DNA of 64,000 nucleotides from Hydractinia symbiolongicarpus (taxonomy: Eukaryota; Cnidaria; Hydrozoa; Anthoathecata; Hydractiniidae): the NCBI RefSeq assembly GCF_029227915.1, contig NC_079884.1, positions 6,698,001 to 6,762,000 on the forward strand, written 5' to 3'. The notes under the pieces were generated by a model. That model searched no databases. It had not been told where the DNA came from and was given only the letters and a program-made list of their open reading frames with translations. The position numbers and the translations under genes are program-made. This document shows positions 48,101 through 61,059 of the stretch, piece after piece (the stretch's first letter is position 1; every line of letters begins with the position of its first letter).

Positions 48101-49510
48101 TGTGACCCAACCGTTTTAAGTAAAACGGATTGACACCGTTAGAAAGTCAATGAAATGTAGTTTTAAAACTGTCGCTATTTTTTCAGTGTGCGATAACGGG
48201 TAGGATTGGTCCCACAGTAAAGAACGACCTATTTATCTAATTTTTTAAATGAAGCGCTACCACAGCGCCCAGTGTAATCGCTGAGTTTCGGCAATCATTT
48301 CATATTAAGAAGAATGTTATTTCTTGGAGTCCAATTGTCTCACTTTCACATTTATAAGGTCACAGTCCATAATCAGTTCAATTAAGTCCCACAGTCAATC
48401 GTTGCACTGTTAAAATTGATACAACCTAGTAATATCAGAAAAATATCGCTAAAAACATGTTGGTACCAATATGTGACCCAATCGTTGTAACTCAAATGGA
48501 TTGACACCGTTAGAAAGTCAATGAAGTGTAGTTTTTGAAATTGTCTCTACTGCTTCAGCGCGGGATAACGGCTAGGATTGGTCCCACAGTAAGAAATGAC
48601 TTATTTATCTGAATTTTTAAATGAAGCGCTACCACAGCGCCCAGTGTAATCGCTGATTTCCGGCAATCACGTCAAATTTGGAAGAATGTTTTTTCTTGGA
48701 GTCCAATTGTCTCATTTATCACATTTATCAGGGCACAGTCCAAAGTTAGTTCAATTAAATCCCACAGTCAATCGTTGCACTGTTAAAAGCGATGCAACCT
48801 AGTAATATCAGATAAATATCGCTAAATACATGTTGGTACGAATATGTGACCCAACCGTTGAAACTCAAACGGACTGACACCGTTAGAAAGTCAATGAAAT
48901 GTAGTTTTTGAAACTGTCGCTATTTCTTAAGCGCGCGATAACAGCTAGAATTGGTCCCACAGTAAAAAATGACTTTTTTATCTTAATTTTAAATTGAAGC
49001 GCTACCACAGCACCCAGTGTAATCGCTGAGTTTCGGCAATCATTTCATATTAAGAAGAATGTTATTTCTTGGAGTCCAATTGTCTCACTTTTACATTTAT
49101 AAGGTCACAGTCCATAATCAGTTCAATTAAGTCCCACAGTCAATCGTTTCACTGTTAAAAGCGATGCAACCTAGTAATATCAGAAAAATATCGCTAAATA
49201 CATGTTGGTACGAATATGTGACCCAACCGTTGTAAGTAAAACGGATTGACACCGTTAGAAAGTCAATGAAATGTAGTTTTAAAACTGTCGCTATTTTTTC
49301 AGTGTGCGATAACGGGTAGGATTGGTCCCACAGTAAAGAACGACTTATTTATCTAATTTTTTAAATGAAGCGCTACCACAGCGCCCAGTGTAATCGCTGA
49401 GTTTCGGCAATCATTTCATATTAAGAAGAATGTTATTTCTTGGAGTCCAATTGTCTCACTTTCACATTTATAAGGTCACAGTCCATAATCAGTTCAATTA
49501 AGTCCCACAG
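47300..49510. repeat. Trimer HOR, 1116 bp, two copies, at left edge of duplication copy 2
   Basis: About 47,300-48,385 matches 48,416-49,501 at 1116 bp. Markers: ATGTTGGTACC at 47,341 and 48,457, TCAAATTTGGAAG near 47,564 and 48,673, and a private shortened TAGTTTTAAAACTG at 48,158 and 49,274. The corresponding site near 29.57 kb keeps the longer TAGTTTTTAAAACTG, so the shortening happened after the 19.7 kb duplication and before this trimer duplication. The join near 48,386 (AAGTCCCACAGTCAAT then CGTTGCACTG) is also where copy 2 of the long duplication becomes recognisable. Confidence 0.85.
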
Positions 49511-52500
49511 TCAATGGTTTCACTGTTAAAAGACATACAACCTAGTAATATCAGAAAAATATCGCTAAATACATGTTGGTACGAATATGTGACCCAACCG
49601 TTGTAACTCAAACGGATTGACACCGTTAGAATGTCAATGAAATGTAGTTTTTGAAACTGTCGCTATTTTTTCATCGCACGATAACGGTTAGGATTGGTCC
49701 TACAGTAAAGAACGACTTATTTATCTAAAGTTTTTAATGAAGCGCTACCACAGCGCCCAGTGTAATCGCTGAGTTTCGGCAATCACGTCAAATTAAGAAG
49801 AATGTTTTTTCTTGGAGTCCATTTGTGTCATTTATCACATTGATCAGGTCACAGTCCAGAGTTAGTTCAATTAAGTCCCACAGTCAATCGTTTCACTGTT
49901 AAAAGCCATACAACCTAGTAATATCAGAAAAATATCGCTAAATACATGTTGGTACGAAGATGTGACCCAACCGTTGTAACCCAAACGAATTGACACCGTT
50001 CGAAAGTCAATGAAATGTAGTTTTTGAAACTGTCGCTATTTTTTCAGCGCGCGATAACGGGTAGGATTGGTCCCACAGTAAAGAACGACTTATTTATCTA
50101 AATTTTTAAATGAAGCGCTACCACAGCGCCCAGTGTAATCGCTGATTTCCGGCAATCACGTCAAATTAAGAAGAATTTTTTTTCTTGGAGTCAAATTGTC
50201 TCACTTTCACATTTATAAGGTCGCTGTCCATAATCAGTTCAATTACGTCCCACAGTCAATGGTTTCACTGTTAAAAGCCATACAACCTAGTAATATCAGA
50301 AAAATATCGCTAAATACATGTTGGTACGAATATGTGACCCAACCGTTGTAACTCAAACGGATTGACACCGTTAGAAAGTCAATGAAATGTAGTTTTTGAA
50401 ACTGTCGCTATTTCTTCAGCTCGTGATAACGGACAGGATTGGTCCCACAGTAAAGAACGACTTATTTATCTAATTTTTTTAAGTGAAGCGCTACCACAGC
50501 GCCCAGTGTAATCGCTGATTTCCGGCAATCATGTCAAATTAAGAAGAATTTTTTTTTTGGAGTCCATTTGTGTTATTTATGACATTGATCAGGTCACGGT
50601 CCGAATTTAGTTCAATTAAGTCCCACAGTCAATCGTTTCACTGTTAAAAGCGATGCAAACTAGTAATATCAGATAAATATCGTTAAATACATGTTGGTAC
50701 GAATATGTGACCCAACCGTTGAAACTCAAACGGACTGACACCGTTAGAAAGTCAATGAAATGTAGTTTTTGAAACTGTCGCTATTTTTTCATCGCACGAT
50801 AACGGTTAGGATTGGTCCTACAGTAAAGAACGACTTATTTATCTAAAGTTTTTAATGAAGCGCTACCACAGCGCCCAGTGTAATCGCTGAGTTTCGACAA
50901 TCACGTCAAATTAAGAAGAATGTTTTTTCTTGGAGTCCATTTGTGTCATTTATCACATTGATCAGGTCACAGTCCAGAGTTAGTTCAATTAAGTCCCACA
51001 GTCAATCGTTTCACTGTTAAAAGCCATACAACCTAGTAATATCAGAAAAATATCGCTAAATACATGTTGGTACGAAGATGTGACCCAACCGTTGTAACCC
51101 AAACGAATTGACACCGTTCGAAAGTCAATGAAATGTAGTTTTTGAAATTGTCGCTATTTTTTCAGCGCGCGATAACGGGTAGGATTGGTCCCACAGTAAA
51201 GAACGACTTATTTATCTAAATTTTTAAATGAAGCGCTACCACAGCGCCCAGTGTAATCGCTGATTTCCGGCAATCACGTCAAATTAAGAAGAATTTTTTT
51301 TCTTGGAGTCAAATTGTCTCACTTTCACATTTATAAGGTCGCTGTCCATAATCAGTTCAATTACGTCCCACAGTCAATGGTTTCACTGTTAAAAGCCATA
51401 CAACCTAGTAATATCAGAAAAATATCGCTAAATACATGTTGGTACGAATATGTGACCCAACCGTTGTAACTCAAACGGATTGACACCGTTAGAAAGTCAA
51501 TGAAATGTAGTTTTTGAAACTGTCGCTATTTCTTCAGCTCGTGATAACGGACAGGATTGGTCCCACAGTAAAGAACGACTTATTTATCTAATTTTTTTAA
51601 GTGAAGCGCTACCACAGCGCCCAGTGTAATCGCTGATTTCCGGCAATCATGTCAAATTAAGAAGAATTTTTTTTTTTGGAGTCCATTTGTGTTATTTATG
51701 ACATTGATCAGGTCACGGTCCGAATTTAGTTCAATTAAGTCCCACAGTCAATCGTTTCACTGTTAAAAGCGATGCAAACTAGTAATATCAGATAAATATC
51801 GCTAAATACATGTTGGTACGAATATGTGACCCAACCGTTGAAACTCAAACGGACTGACACCGTTAGAAAGTCAATGAAATGTAGTTTTTGAAACTGTCGC
51901 TATTTCTTCAGCGCGCGATAACGGCTAGGATTGGTCCCTCAGTAAAAAATGACTTTTTTATTTTAATTTTCAATTGAAACGCTACCACAGAGCCCAGTGT
52001 AATCGCTGAGTTTCGGCAATCATTTCATATTAAGAAGAATGTTATTTCTTGGAGTCCAATTGTCTCACTTTTACATTTATAAGGTCACAGTCCATAATCA
52101 GTTCAATTAAGTCCCACAGTCAATCGTTTCACTGTTAAAAGCGATGCAACCTAGTAATATCAGAAAAATATCGCTAAATACATGTTGGTACAAATATGTG
52201 ACCCAACCGTTGTAAGTAAAACGGATTGACACCGTTAGAAAGTCAATGAAATGTAGTTTTTAAAACTGTCGCTATTTTTTCAGCGTGCGATAACGGGTAG
52301 GATTGGTCCCACAGTAAAGAACGACTTATTTATCTAATTTTTTAAATGAAGCGCTACCACAGCGCCCAGTGTAATCGCTGAGTTTCGGCAATCATTTCAT
52401 ATTAAGAAGAATGTTATTTCTTGGAGTCCAATTGTCTCACTTTCACATTTATAAGGTCACAGTCCATAATCAGTTCAATTAAGTCCCACAGTCAATGGTT

Positions 52501-55500
52501 TCACTGTTAAAAGACATACAACCTAGTAATATCAGAAAAATATCGCTAAATACATGTTGGTACGAAGATGTGACCCAACCGTTGTAACCCAAACGAATTG
52601 ACACCGTTCGAAAGTCAATGAAATGTAGTTTTTGAAACTGTCGCTATTTTTTCAGCGCGCGATAACGGGTAGGATTGTTCCCACAGTAAAGAACGACTTA
52701 TTTATCTAAATTTTTAAATGAAGCGCTACCACAGCGCCCAGTGTAATCGCTGATTTCCGGCAATCACGTCAAATTAAGAAGAATTTTTTTTCTTGGAGTC
52801 AAATTGTCTCACTTTCACATTTATAAGGTCGCTGTCCATAATCAGTTCAATTACGTCCCACAGTCAATGGTTTCACTGTTAAAAGCCATACAACCTAGTA
52901 ATATCAGAAAAATATCGCTAAATACATGTTGGTACGAATATGTGACCCAACCGTTGTAACTCAAACGGATTGACACAGTTAGAAAGTCAATGAAATGTAG
53001 TTTTTGGAACTGTCGCTATTTCTTCAGCTCGCGATAACGGACAGGATTGGTCCCACAGTAAAAACGACTTATTTATCTAATTTTTTTAAGTGAAACGCTA
53101 CCACAGCGCCCAGTGTAATCGCTGATTTCCGGCAATCATGTCAAATTAAGAAGAATTTTTTTTTTGGAGTCCATTTGTGTTATTTATGATATTGATCAGG
53201 TCACGGTCCGAATTTAGTTCAATTAAGTCCCACAGTCAATCGTTTCACTGTTAAAAGCGATGCAAACTAGTAATATCAGATAAATATCGATAAATACATG
53301 TTAGTACGAATATGTGACCCAACCGTTGAAACTCAAACGGACTGACACCGTTAGAAAGTCAATGAAATGTAGTTTTTGAAACTGTCGCTATTTCTTCAGC
53401 GCGCGATAACGGCTAGGATTGGTCCCACAGTAAAAAATGGCTTTTTTATTTTAATTTTTAATTGAAACGCTACCACAGCACCCAGTGTAATCGCTGAGTT
53501 TCGGCAATCATTTCATATTAAGAAGAATGTTATTTCTTGGAGTCCAATTGTCTCACTTTTACATTTATAAGGTCACAGTCCATAATCAGTTCAATTAAGT
53601 CCCACAGTCAATCGTTTCACTGTTAAAAGCGATGCAACCTAGTAATATCAGAAAAATATCGCTAAATACATGTTGGTACGAATATGTGACCCAACCGTTG
53701 TAAGTAAAACGGATTGACACCGTTAGAAAGTCAATGAAATGTAGTTTTTAAAACTGTCGCTACTTTTTCAGCGTGCGATAACGGGTAGGATTGGTCCCAC
53801 AGTAAAGAACGACTTATTTATCTAATTTTTTAAATGAAGCGCTACCACAGCGCCCAGTGTAATCGCTGAGTTTCGGCAATCATTTCATATTAAGAAGAAT
53901 GTTATTTCTTGGAGTCCAATTGTCTCACTTTCACATTTATAAGGTCACAGTCCATAATCAGTTCAATTAAGTCCCACAGTCAATGGTTTCACTGTTAAAA
54001 GACATACAACCTAGTAATATCAGAAAAATATCGCTAAATACATGTTGGTACGAATATGTGACCCAACCGTTGAAACTCAAACGGATTGACACCGTTAGAA
54101 AGTCAATGAAATATAGTTTTTGAAACTGTCGCTATTTTTTCATCTCACGATAACAGTTAGGATTGGTCCTACAGTAAAGAACGACTTATTTATCTAAAGT
54201 TTTTAATGAAGCGCTACCACAGCGCCCAGTGTAATCGCTGAGTTTCGGCAATCACGTCAAATTAAGAAGAATGTGTTTTCTTGGAGTCCATTTGTGTCAT
54301 TTATCACATTGATCAGGTTACAGTCCAGAGTTAGTTCAATTAAGTCCCACAGTCAATCGTTTCACTGTTAAAAGCGATGCAACCTAGTAATATCAGATAA
54401 ATATCGCTAAATACATGTTGGTACGAATTTGTGACCCAACCGTTGAAACTCAAACGAACTGTCACCGTTAGAAAGTTAATGAAATGTAGTTTTTGAAACT
54501 GTCGCTATTTTTTCAGCGCGCAATAACGGCTAGGATTGGTTCCACAGTAAAAAATGACTTTTTTATCTTAATTTTCAATTCAAGCGCTACCACAGCGACC
54601 AGTGTAATCGCTGAGGTTCGGCAATCATTTCATATTAAGAAGAATGTTACTTCTTGGAGTCCAATGGTCTCACTTTGACATTTATAAGGTCACAGTCCAT
54701 AATCAGTTCAATTAAGTCCCACAGTCAATGGTTTCACTGTTAAAAGCCATACAACCTAGTAATATCAGAAAAATATCGCTAAACACATGTTGGTACGAAG
54801 ATGTGACCCAACCGTTGTAACCCAAACGAATTGACACCGTTCGAAAGTCAATGAAATGTAGTTTTTGAAACTGTCGCTATTTTTTCAGCGCGCGATAACG
54901 GGTAGGATTGGTCCCACAGTAAAGAACGACTTATTTATCTAAATTTTTAAATGAAGCGCTACCACAGCGCCCAGTGTAATCGCTGATTTCCGGCAATCAC
55001 GTCAAATTAGGAAGAATTTTTTTTCTTGGAGTCAAATTGTCTCACTTTCACATTTATAAGGTCGCTGTCCATAATCAGTTCAATTACGTCCCACAGTCAA
55101 TGGTTTCACTGTTAAAAGCCATACAACCTAGTAATATCAGAAAAATATCGCTAAAAACATGTTGGTACCAATATGTGACCCAACCGTTGTAACTCAAACG
55201 GATTGACACCGTTAGAAAGTCAATGAAGTGTAGTTTTTGAAATTGTCTCTGCTGCTTCAGCGCGGGATAACGGCTAGGATTGGTCCCACAGTAAGAAATG
55301 ACTTATTTATCTGAATTTTTAAATGAAGCGCTACCACAGCGCCCAGTGTAATCGCTGATTTCCGGCAATCACGTCAAATTAGGAAGAATGTTTTTTCTTG
55401 GAGTCCAATTGACTCATTTATCACATTTATCAGGGCACAGTCCAAAGTTAGTTCAATTAAATCCCACAGTCAATCGTTGCACTGTTAAAAGCGATACAAC

Positions 55501-58500
55501 CTTGTAATATCAGAAAAATGTCGCTAAAAACATGTTGGTACCAATATGTGACCCAACCGTTGTAACTCAAACGGATTGACACCGTTAGAAAGTCAATGAA
55601 GTGTAGTTTTTGAAATTGTCTCTACTGCTTCAGCGCGGGATAACGGCTAGGATTGGTCCCACAGTAAGAAATGACTTATTTATCTGAATTTTTAAATGAA
55701 GCGCTACCACAGCGCCCAGTGTAATCGCTGATTTCCGGCAATCACGTCAAATTAGGAAGAATGTTTTTTCTTGGAATCCAATTGTCTCATTTATCACATT
55801 TATCAGGGCACAGTCCCAAGTTAGTTCAACTAAATCCCACAGTCAATCGTTGCACTGTTAAAAGCGATGCAACCTAGTAATATCAGATAGATATCGCTAA
55901 ATACATGTTGGTACGAATATGTGACCCAACCGTTGAAACTCAAACGGACTGACTCCGTTAGAAAGTCAATGAAATGTAGTTTTTGAAACTGTCGCTATTT
56001 CTTAAGCGCGCGATAACAGCTAGAATTGGTCCCACAGTAAAAAATGACTTTTTTATCTTAATTTTAAATTGAAGCGCTACCACAGCACCCAGTGTAATCG
56101 CTGAGTTTCGGCAATCATTTCATATTAAGAAGAATGTTATTTCTTGGAGTCCAATTGTCTCACTTTTACATTTATAAGGTCACAGTCCATAATCAGTTCA
56201 ATTAAGTCCCACAGTCAATCGTTTCACTGTTAAAAGCGATGCAACCTAGTAATATCAGAAAAATATCGCTAAATACATGTTGGTACGAATATGTGACCCA
56301 ACCGTTGTAAGTAAAACGGATTGACACCGTTAGAAAGTCAATGAAATGTAGTTTTTAAAACTGTCGCTATTTTTTCAGCGCGCGATAACGGGTAGGATTG
56401 GTCCCACAGTAAAGAACGACATATTTATCTAATTTTTTAAATGAAGCGCTACCACAGCGCCCAGTGTAATCGCTGATTTCCGGCAATCATATCAAATTAA
56501 GAAGAACTTTTTTTTGGAGTTCATTTGTGTCATTTATCACATTGATCAGGTCACGGTCCAAATTCAGTTCAATTAAGTCCCACAGTCAATCGTTTCACTG
56601 TTGAAAGCTACACAACCTAGTAATATCAGAAAAATGTCGCTAAATACATGTTGGTACGAATATGTGACCCAACCGTTGTAACTCAAACGGATTGATACCG
56701 TTAGAAAGTCAATGAAGTGTAGTTTTTGAAACTGTCGCTATTTCTTAAGCGCGCGATAACAGCTAGGATTGGTCCCACAGTAAAAAATGACTTTTTTATT
56801 TTAATTATTATTTGAAAGGCTACCACAGCGGCCAGTGTAATCGCTGAGTTTGGGCAATCATTTCATATTAAGAAGAATGTTATTTCTTTTTAGTCCAATT
56901 GTCTCACTTTCACATTTATAAGGTCACAGTCCATAATCAGTTCAATTAAGTACCACAGTCAATCGTTTCACTGTTAAAAGCCACACAACCTAGTAATATC
57001 AGAAAAATATCGCTAAATACATGTTGGTACGAATATGTGACTCAACGTTGTAACTCAAACGGATTGACACCGTTAGAAAGTCAATGAAGTGTAGTTTTTG
57101 AAACTGTCGCAATTTCCTCAGCGTGCGATAACGAATAGGATTGGTCCCACAGTAAAGAACGACTCATTTATCTAAATTTTTAAATGAAGCGCTACCACAA
57201 CGCCCAGTGTAATCGCTGGTTTCCGGCAATCACGTCAAATTAAAAAGAATTTTTTTTCTTGGAATCCAATTGTCTTACTTTCACTTTTTTTTTAAGGTCG
57301 CAGTCCATAATCAGTTCAATTAAGTCCCACAGTCAATGGTTTCACTGTTAAAAGCCATACAACCTAGTAATATCAGAAAAATATCGCTAAATACATGTTG
57401 GTACGAATATGTGACCCAACCGTTGTAACTCAAACGGATTAACACCGTTAGAAAGTCAATGAAATGTAGTTTTTGAAACTGTCGCTATTTCTTCAGCGCG
57501 CGATAACGGACAGGATTGGTCCCACAGTAAAGAACGACTTATTTATCTAATTTTTTTAAGTGAAGCGCTACCACAGCGCCCAGTGTAATCGCTGATTTTC
57601 GGCAATCACGTCAAATTAAAAAGAATGTTATTTCTTGGAGTCCAATTGTCTCACTTTTACATTTATAAGGTCACAGTCCATAATCAGTTCAATTAAGTCC
57701 CACAGTCAATCGTTTCACTGTTAAAAGCCATACAACCTAGTAATATCAGAAAAATATCGCTAAATACATGTTGGTACGAATATGTGACACAACCGTTGAA
57801 ACTCAAACAGACTGACACCGCTAGAAAGTCAATGAAATGTAGTTTTTGAAACTGTCGCTATTTCTAAAGCGCGCGATAACAGCTAGGATTGGTCCCACAG
57901 TAAAAAATGACTTTTTTATCTTAATTTTAAATTGAAGCGCTACCACAGCGCCCAGTGTAATGGCTGAGTTTCGGCAATCATTTCATATTAAGAAGAATGT
58001 TATTTCTTGGAGTCCAATTGTCTCACTTTCACATTTATAAGGTCACAGTCCATAATCAGTTCAATTAAGTCCCACAGTCAATGGTTTCACTGTTAAAAGC
58101 CATACATCCTAGTAATATTAGAAAAATATCGCTAAATACATGTTGGTACAAATATGTGACACAACCGTTGTAAGTAAAATGGATTGACACCGTTAGAAAG
58201 TCAATGAAATGTAGTTTTTGAAACTGTCGCTATTGTTTCAGCGCGCGATAACGGGTAGGATTGGTCCCACAGTAAAGAACGACTTATTTATCTAATTTTT
58301 TAAATGAAGCGCTACAACAGCGCCCAGTGTAATCGCTGATTTCCGGCAATCACGTCAAACTAAAAAGAATGTTATTTCTTGGAGTCCAATTGTCTCACTT
58401 TTACATTTATAAGGTCACAGTCCATAATCAGTTCAATTAAGTCCCACAGTCAATGGTTTCACTGTTAAAAGCGATGCAAACTAGTAATATCACATAAATA

Positions 58501-59310
58501 TCGTTAAATGCATGTTGGTACGAATATGTGACCCAACCGTTGAAACTCAAACAGACTGACACCGTTAAAAAGTCAATGAAATGTAGTTTTTGAAACTGTC
58601 GCTATTTCTTCAGCGCACGATAACGGCTAGGTTTGGTCCCACAGTAAAAAATGACTTTTTTATCCTAATTTTTATTTGAAGCGCTAGTACAGCGACCAGT
58701 GTAATCGCTGATTTCCGGCAATCACGTCAAATTAAGAAGAATGTTTTTTCTTGGAGTCCAATTGTCTCACTTTTACATGTATAAGGTCACAGTCCATAAT
58801 CAGTTCAATTAAGTCCCACAGTCAATCGTTTCACTGTTAAAAGCCATACAACCTAGTAATATCAGAAAAATATCGCTAAATACATGTTGGTACGAATATG
58901 TGACACAACCATTGAAACTCAAACAGACTGACACCGCTAGAAAGTCAATGAAATGTAGTTTTTGAAACTGTCGCTATTTCTAAAGCGCGCGATAACAGCT
59001 AGGATTGGTCCCACAGTAAAAAATGACTTTTTTATCTTAATTTTAAATTGAAGCGCTACCACAGCGCCCAGTGTAATCGCTGAGTTTCGGCAATCATTTC
59101 ATATTAAGAAGAATGTTATTTCTTGGAGTCCAATTGTCTCACTTTCACATTTATAAGTTCACAGTCCATAATCAGTTCAATTAAGTCCCACAGTCAATGG
59201 TTTCACTGTTAAAAGCCATACAACCTAGTAATATTAGAAAAATATCGCTAAATACATGTTGGTACGAATATGTGAAACAACCGTTGTAAGTAAAATGGAT
59301 TGACACCGTT
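48386..59310. repeat. Long segmental duplication, copy 2
   Basis: This is the counterpart of about 28,686-38,820, at 19,700-19,740 bp. Early anchors: ACAGTCAATCGTTGCACTG at 28,691/48,391, GTCAAATTTGGAAG at 28,970/48,671, ATTTCTTAAGCGCGCG at 29,221/48,922. It retains intact sequence where copy 1 has the 39 bp deletion, and contains an additional monomer carrying CATCTCACGATAACAG (54,141). It gained two monomers between 57.7 and 58.4 kb through the trimer duplication there. Copy 2 keeps what look like ancestral states at several sites where the 9-mer units of the 36-48 kb domain share derived ones. Confidence 0.85.
49650..51770. repeat. Trimer HOR, 1118 bp, in duplication copy 2
   Basis: Same layout as 29.95-32.06 kb: CATCGCACGATAACGGTTAGG near 49,672 and 50,790, CAGCTCGTGATAACGG near 50,417 and 51,535, TGTGTTATTTATGACATTG near 50,568 and 51,687. 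Both copies here have GGAGTCC, TTTTCAG, GGTCCCACAG and CAATTACG at the four sites where both copies at 30-32 kb have the alternative base. A further related segment follows at about 52.56-53.3 kb (GAAGATGTGACCC 1491 bp after its copy at 51,073). Confidence 0.88.
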
Positions 59311-59490
59311 AGAAAGTCAATGAAATGTAGTTTTTGAAACTGTCGCTATTGTTTCAGCGCGCAATAACGGGTATGATTGGTCCCACAGTAAAGAACGACT
59401 TATTTATCTAATTTTTTAAATGAAGCGCTACAACAGCGCCCAGTGTAATCGCTGATTTCCGGCAATCATGTCAAATTAAAAAGAATTATT
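57690..59490. repeat. Trimer-spaced duplication (1116 bp) near right end of copy 2
   Basis: About 57,690-58,370 matches 58,806-59,486 at 1116 bp. Shared markers are ACACCGCTAGAAAG, TTTCTAAAGCGCGCG at 57,861 and 58,977, and the private CTATTGTTTCAGCGCGC and GCTACAACAGCGCCC. The CTAAAGC marker appears again at 60,838 (five monomers on). A weaker third relative begins near 59,600 (TATTAGAAAAATATC with GTTGAAAGTAAAATGG). Confidence 0.82.
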
Positions 59491-59914
59491 TTTTTGGAGA
59501 CCATTTGTGTCATTTATAACATTGACCAGGTCACGGTCCAAATTTAGTTCAATTAAGTCCCACAATCAATGGTTTCACTGTTAAAAGCCATACAACCTAG
59601 TAATATTAGAAAAATATCGCTAAATACATGTTGGTACGAATATGTGACACAACCGTTGAAAGTAAAATGGATTGACACCTTTAAAAAGTCAATGAAATGT
59701 AGTTTTTGAAACTGTAGCTATTTCTTCAGAGCGCGATAACGGGTAGGATTGGTCCCACAGTAAAGAACGACTTATTTATCTAAATTTTTTAAGTGAAGCG
59801 CTACCACAGCGCCCAGTGTAATCGCTGATTTTCGGCAATCACGTCAAATTAAAAAGAATGTTATTTCTTGGAGTCCAATTGTCTCACTTTTACATTTATA
59901 AGGTCACAGTCCAT

Positions 59915-60545
59915 AATTAGTTCAATTAAGTCCCACAGTCAATGGTTTCACTGTTAAAAGCGATGCAATCTAGTAATATCAGATAAATATCGCTAAATAC
60001 ATGTTGCTACGAATATGTGACCCAACCGTTGAAACTCAAACAGACTGACACCGTTAAAAAGTCAATGAAATGTAGTTTTTGAAACTGTCGCTATTTCTTC
60101 AGCGCGCGATAACGGCTAGGTTTGGTCCCACAGTAAAAAATGACTTTTTTATCCCAATTTTTATTTGAAGCGCTACCACAGCGACCAGTGTAATCGCTGA
60201 TTTCCGGCAATCACGTCAAATTAAGAAGAATGTTTTTTCTTGGGGTCCAATTGTCTCACTTTCACATTTATAAGGTCACAGTCCATAATTAGTTCAATTA
60301 AGTCCCACAGTCAATGGTTTCACTGTTAAAAGCGATGCAAACTAGTAATATCAGATAAATATCGCTAAATACATGTTGCTACGAATATGTGACCCAACCG
60401 TTGAAACTCAAACAGACTGACACCGTTAAAAAGTCAATGAAATGTAGTTTTTGAAACTGTCGCTATTTCTTCAGCGCGCGATAACGGCTAGGTTTGGTCC
60501 CACAGTAAAAAATGACTTTTTTATCCTAATTTTTATTTGAAGCGC
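59915..60545. repeat. Single-monomer tandem duplication, 372 bp
   Basis: Two adjacent monomers share ATAATTAGTTCAATTAAG and the private ATGTTGCTACG (60,001 and 60,373), with GGCTAGGTTTGG tails. They differ at CAATCTAG against CAAACTAG, ATCCCAATTT against ATCCTAATTT, and GCTACCACAGCG against GCTAGTACAGCG at the right end. This is the clearest case of a one-monomer exchange in the window. Confidence 0.85.
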
Positions 60546-61059
60546 TAGTACAGCGACCAGTGTAATCGCTGATTTCCGGCAATCACGTAAAATTAAGAAG
60601 AATTTTTTTTCTTGGAGTCCAATTGTCTCACTTTTACATGTATAAGGTCACAGTCCATAATCAGTTCAATTAAGTCCCACAGTCAATCGTTTCACTGTTA
60701 AAAGCCATACAACCAAGTAATATCAGAAAAATATCGCTAAATACATGTTGGTACGAATATGTGACACAACCGTTGAAACTCAAACAGACTGACACCGCTA
60801 GAAAGTCAATGAAATGTAGTTTTTGAAACTGTCGCTATTTCTAAAGCGCGCGATAACAGCTAGGATGGGTCCCACAGTAAAAAATGACTTTTTTAACCTA
60901 ATTTTTATTTGAAGCGCTAGTACAGCGACCAGTGTAATCGCTGATTTCCGGCAATCACGTCAAATTAAGAAGAATTTTTTTTCTTGGAGTCCAATTGTCT
61001 CACTTTTACATGTATAAGGTCACAGTCCATAATCAGTTCAATTAAGTCCCCCAGTCAAT

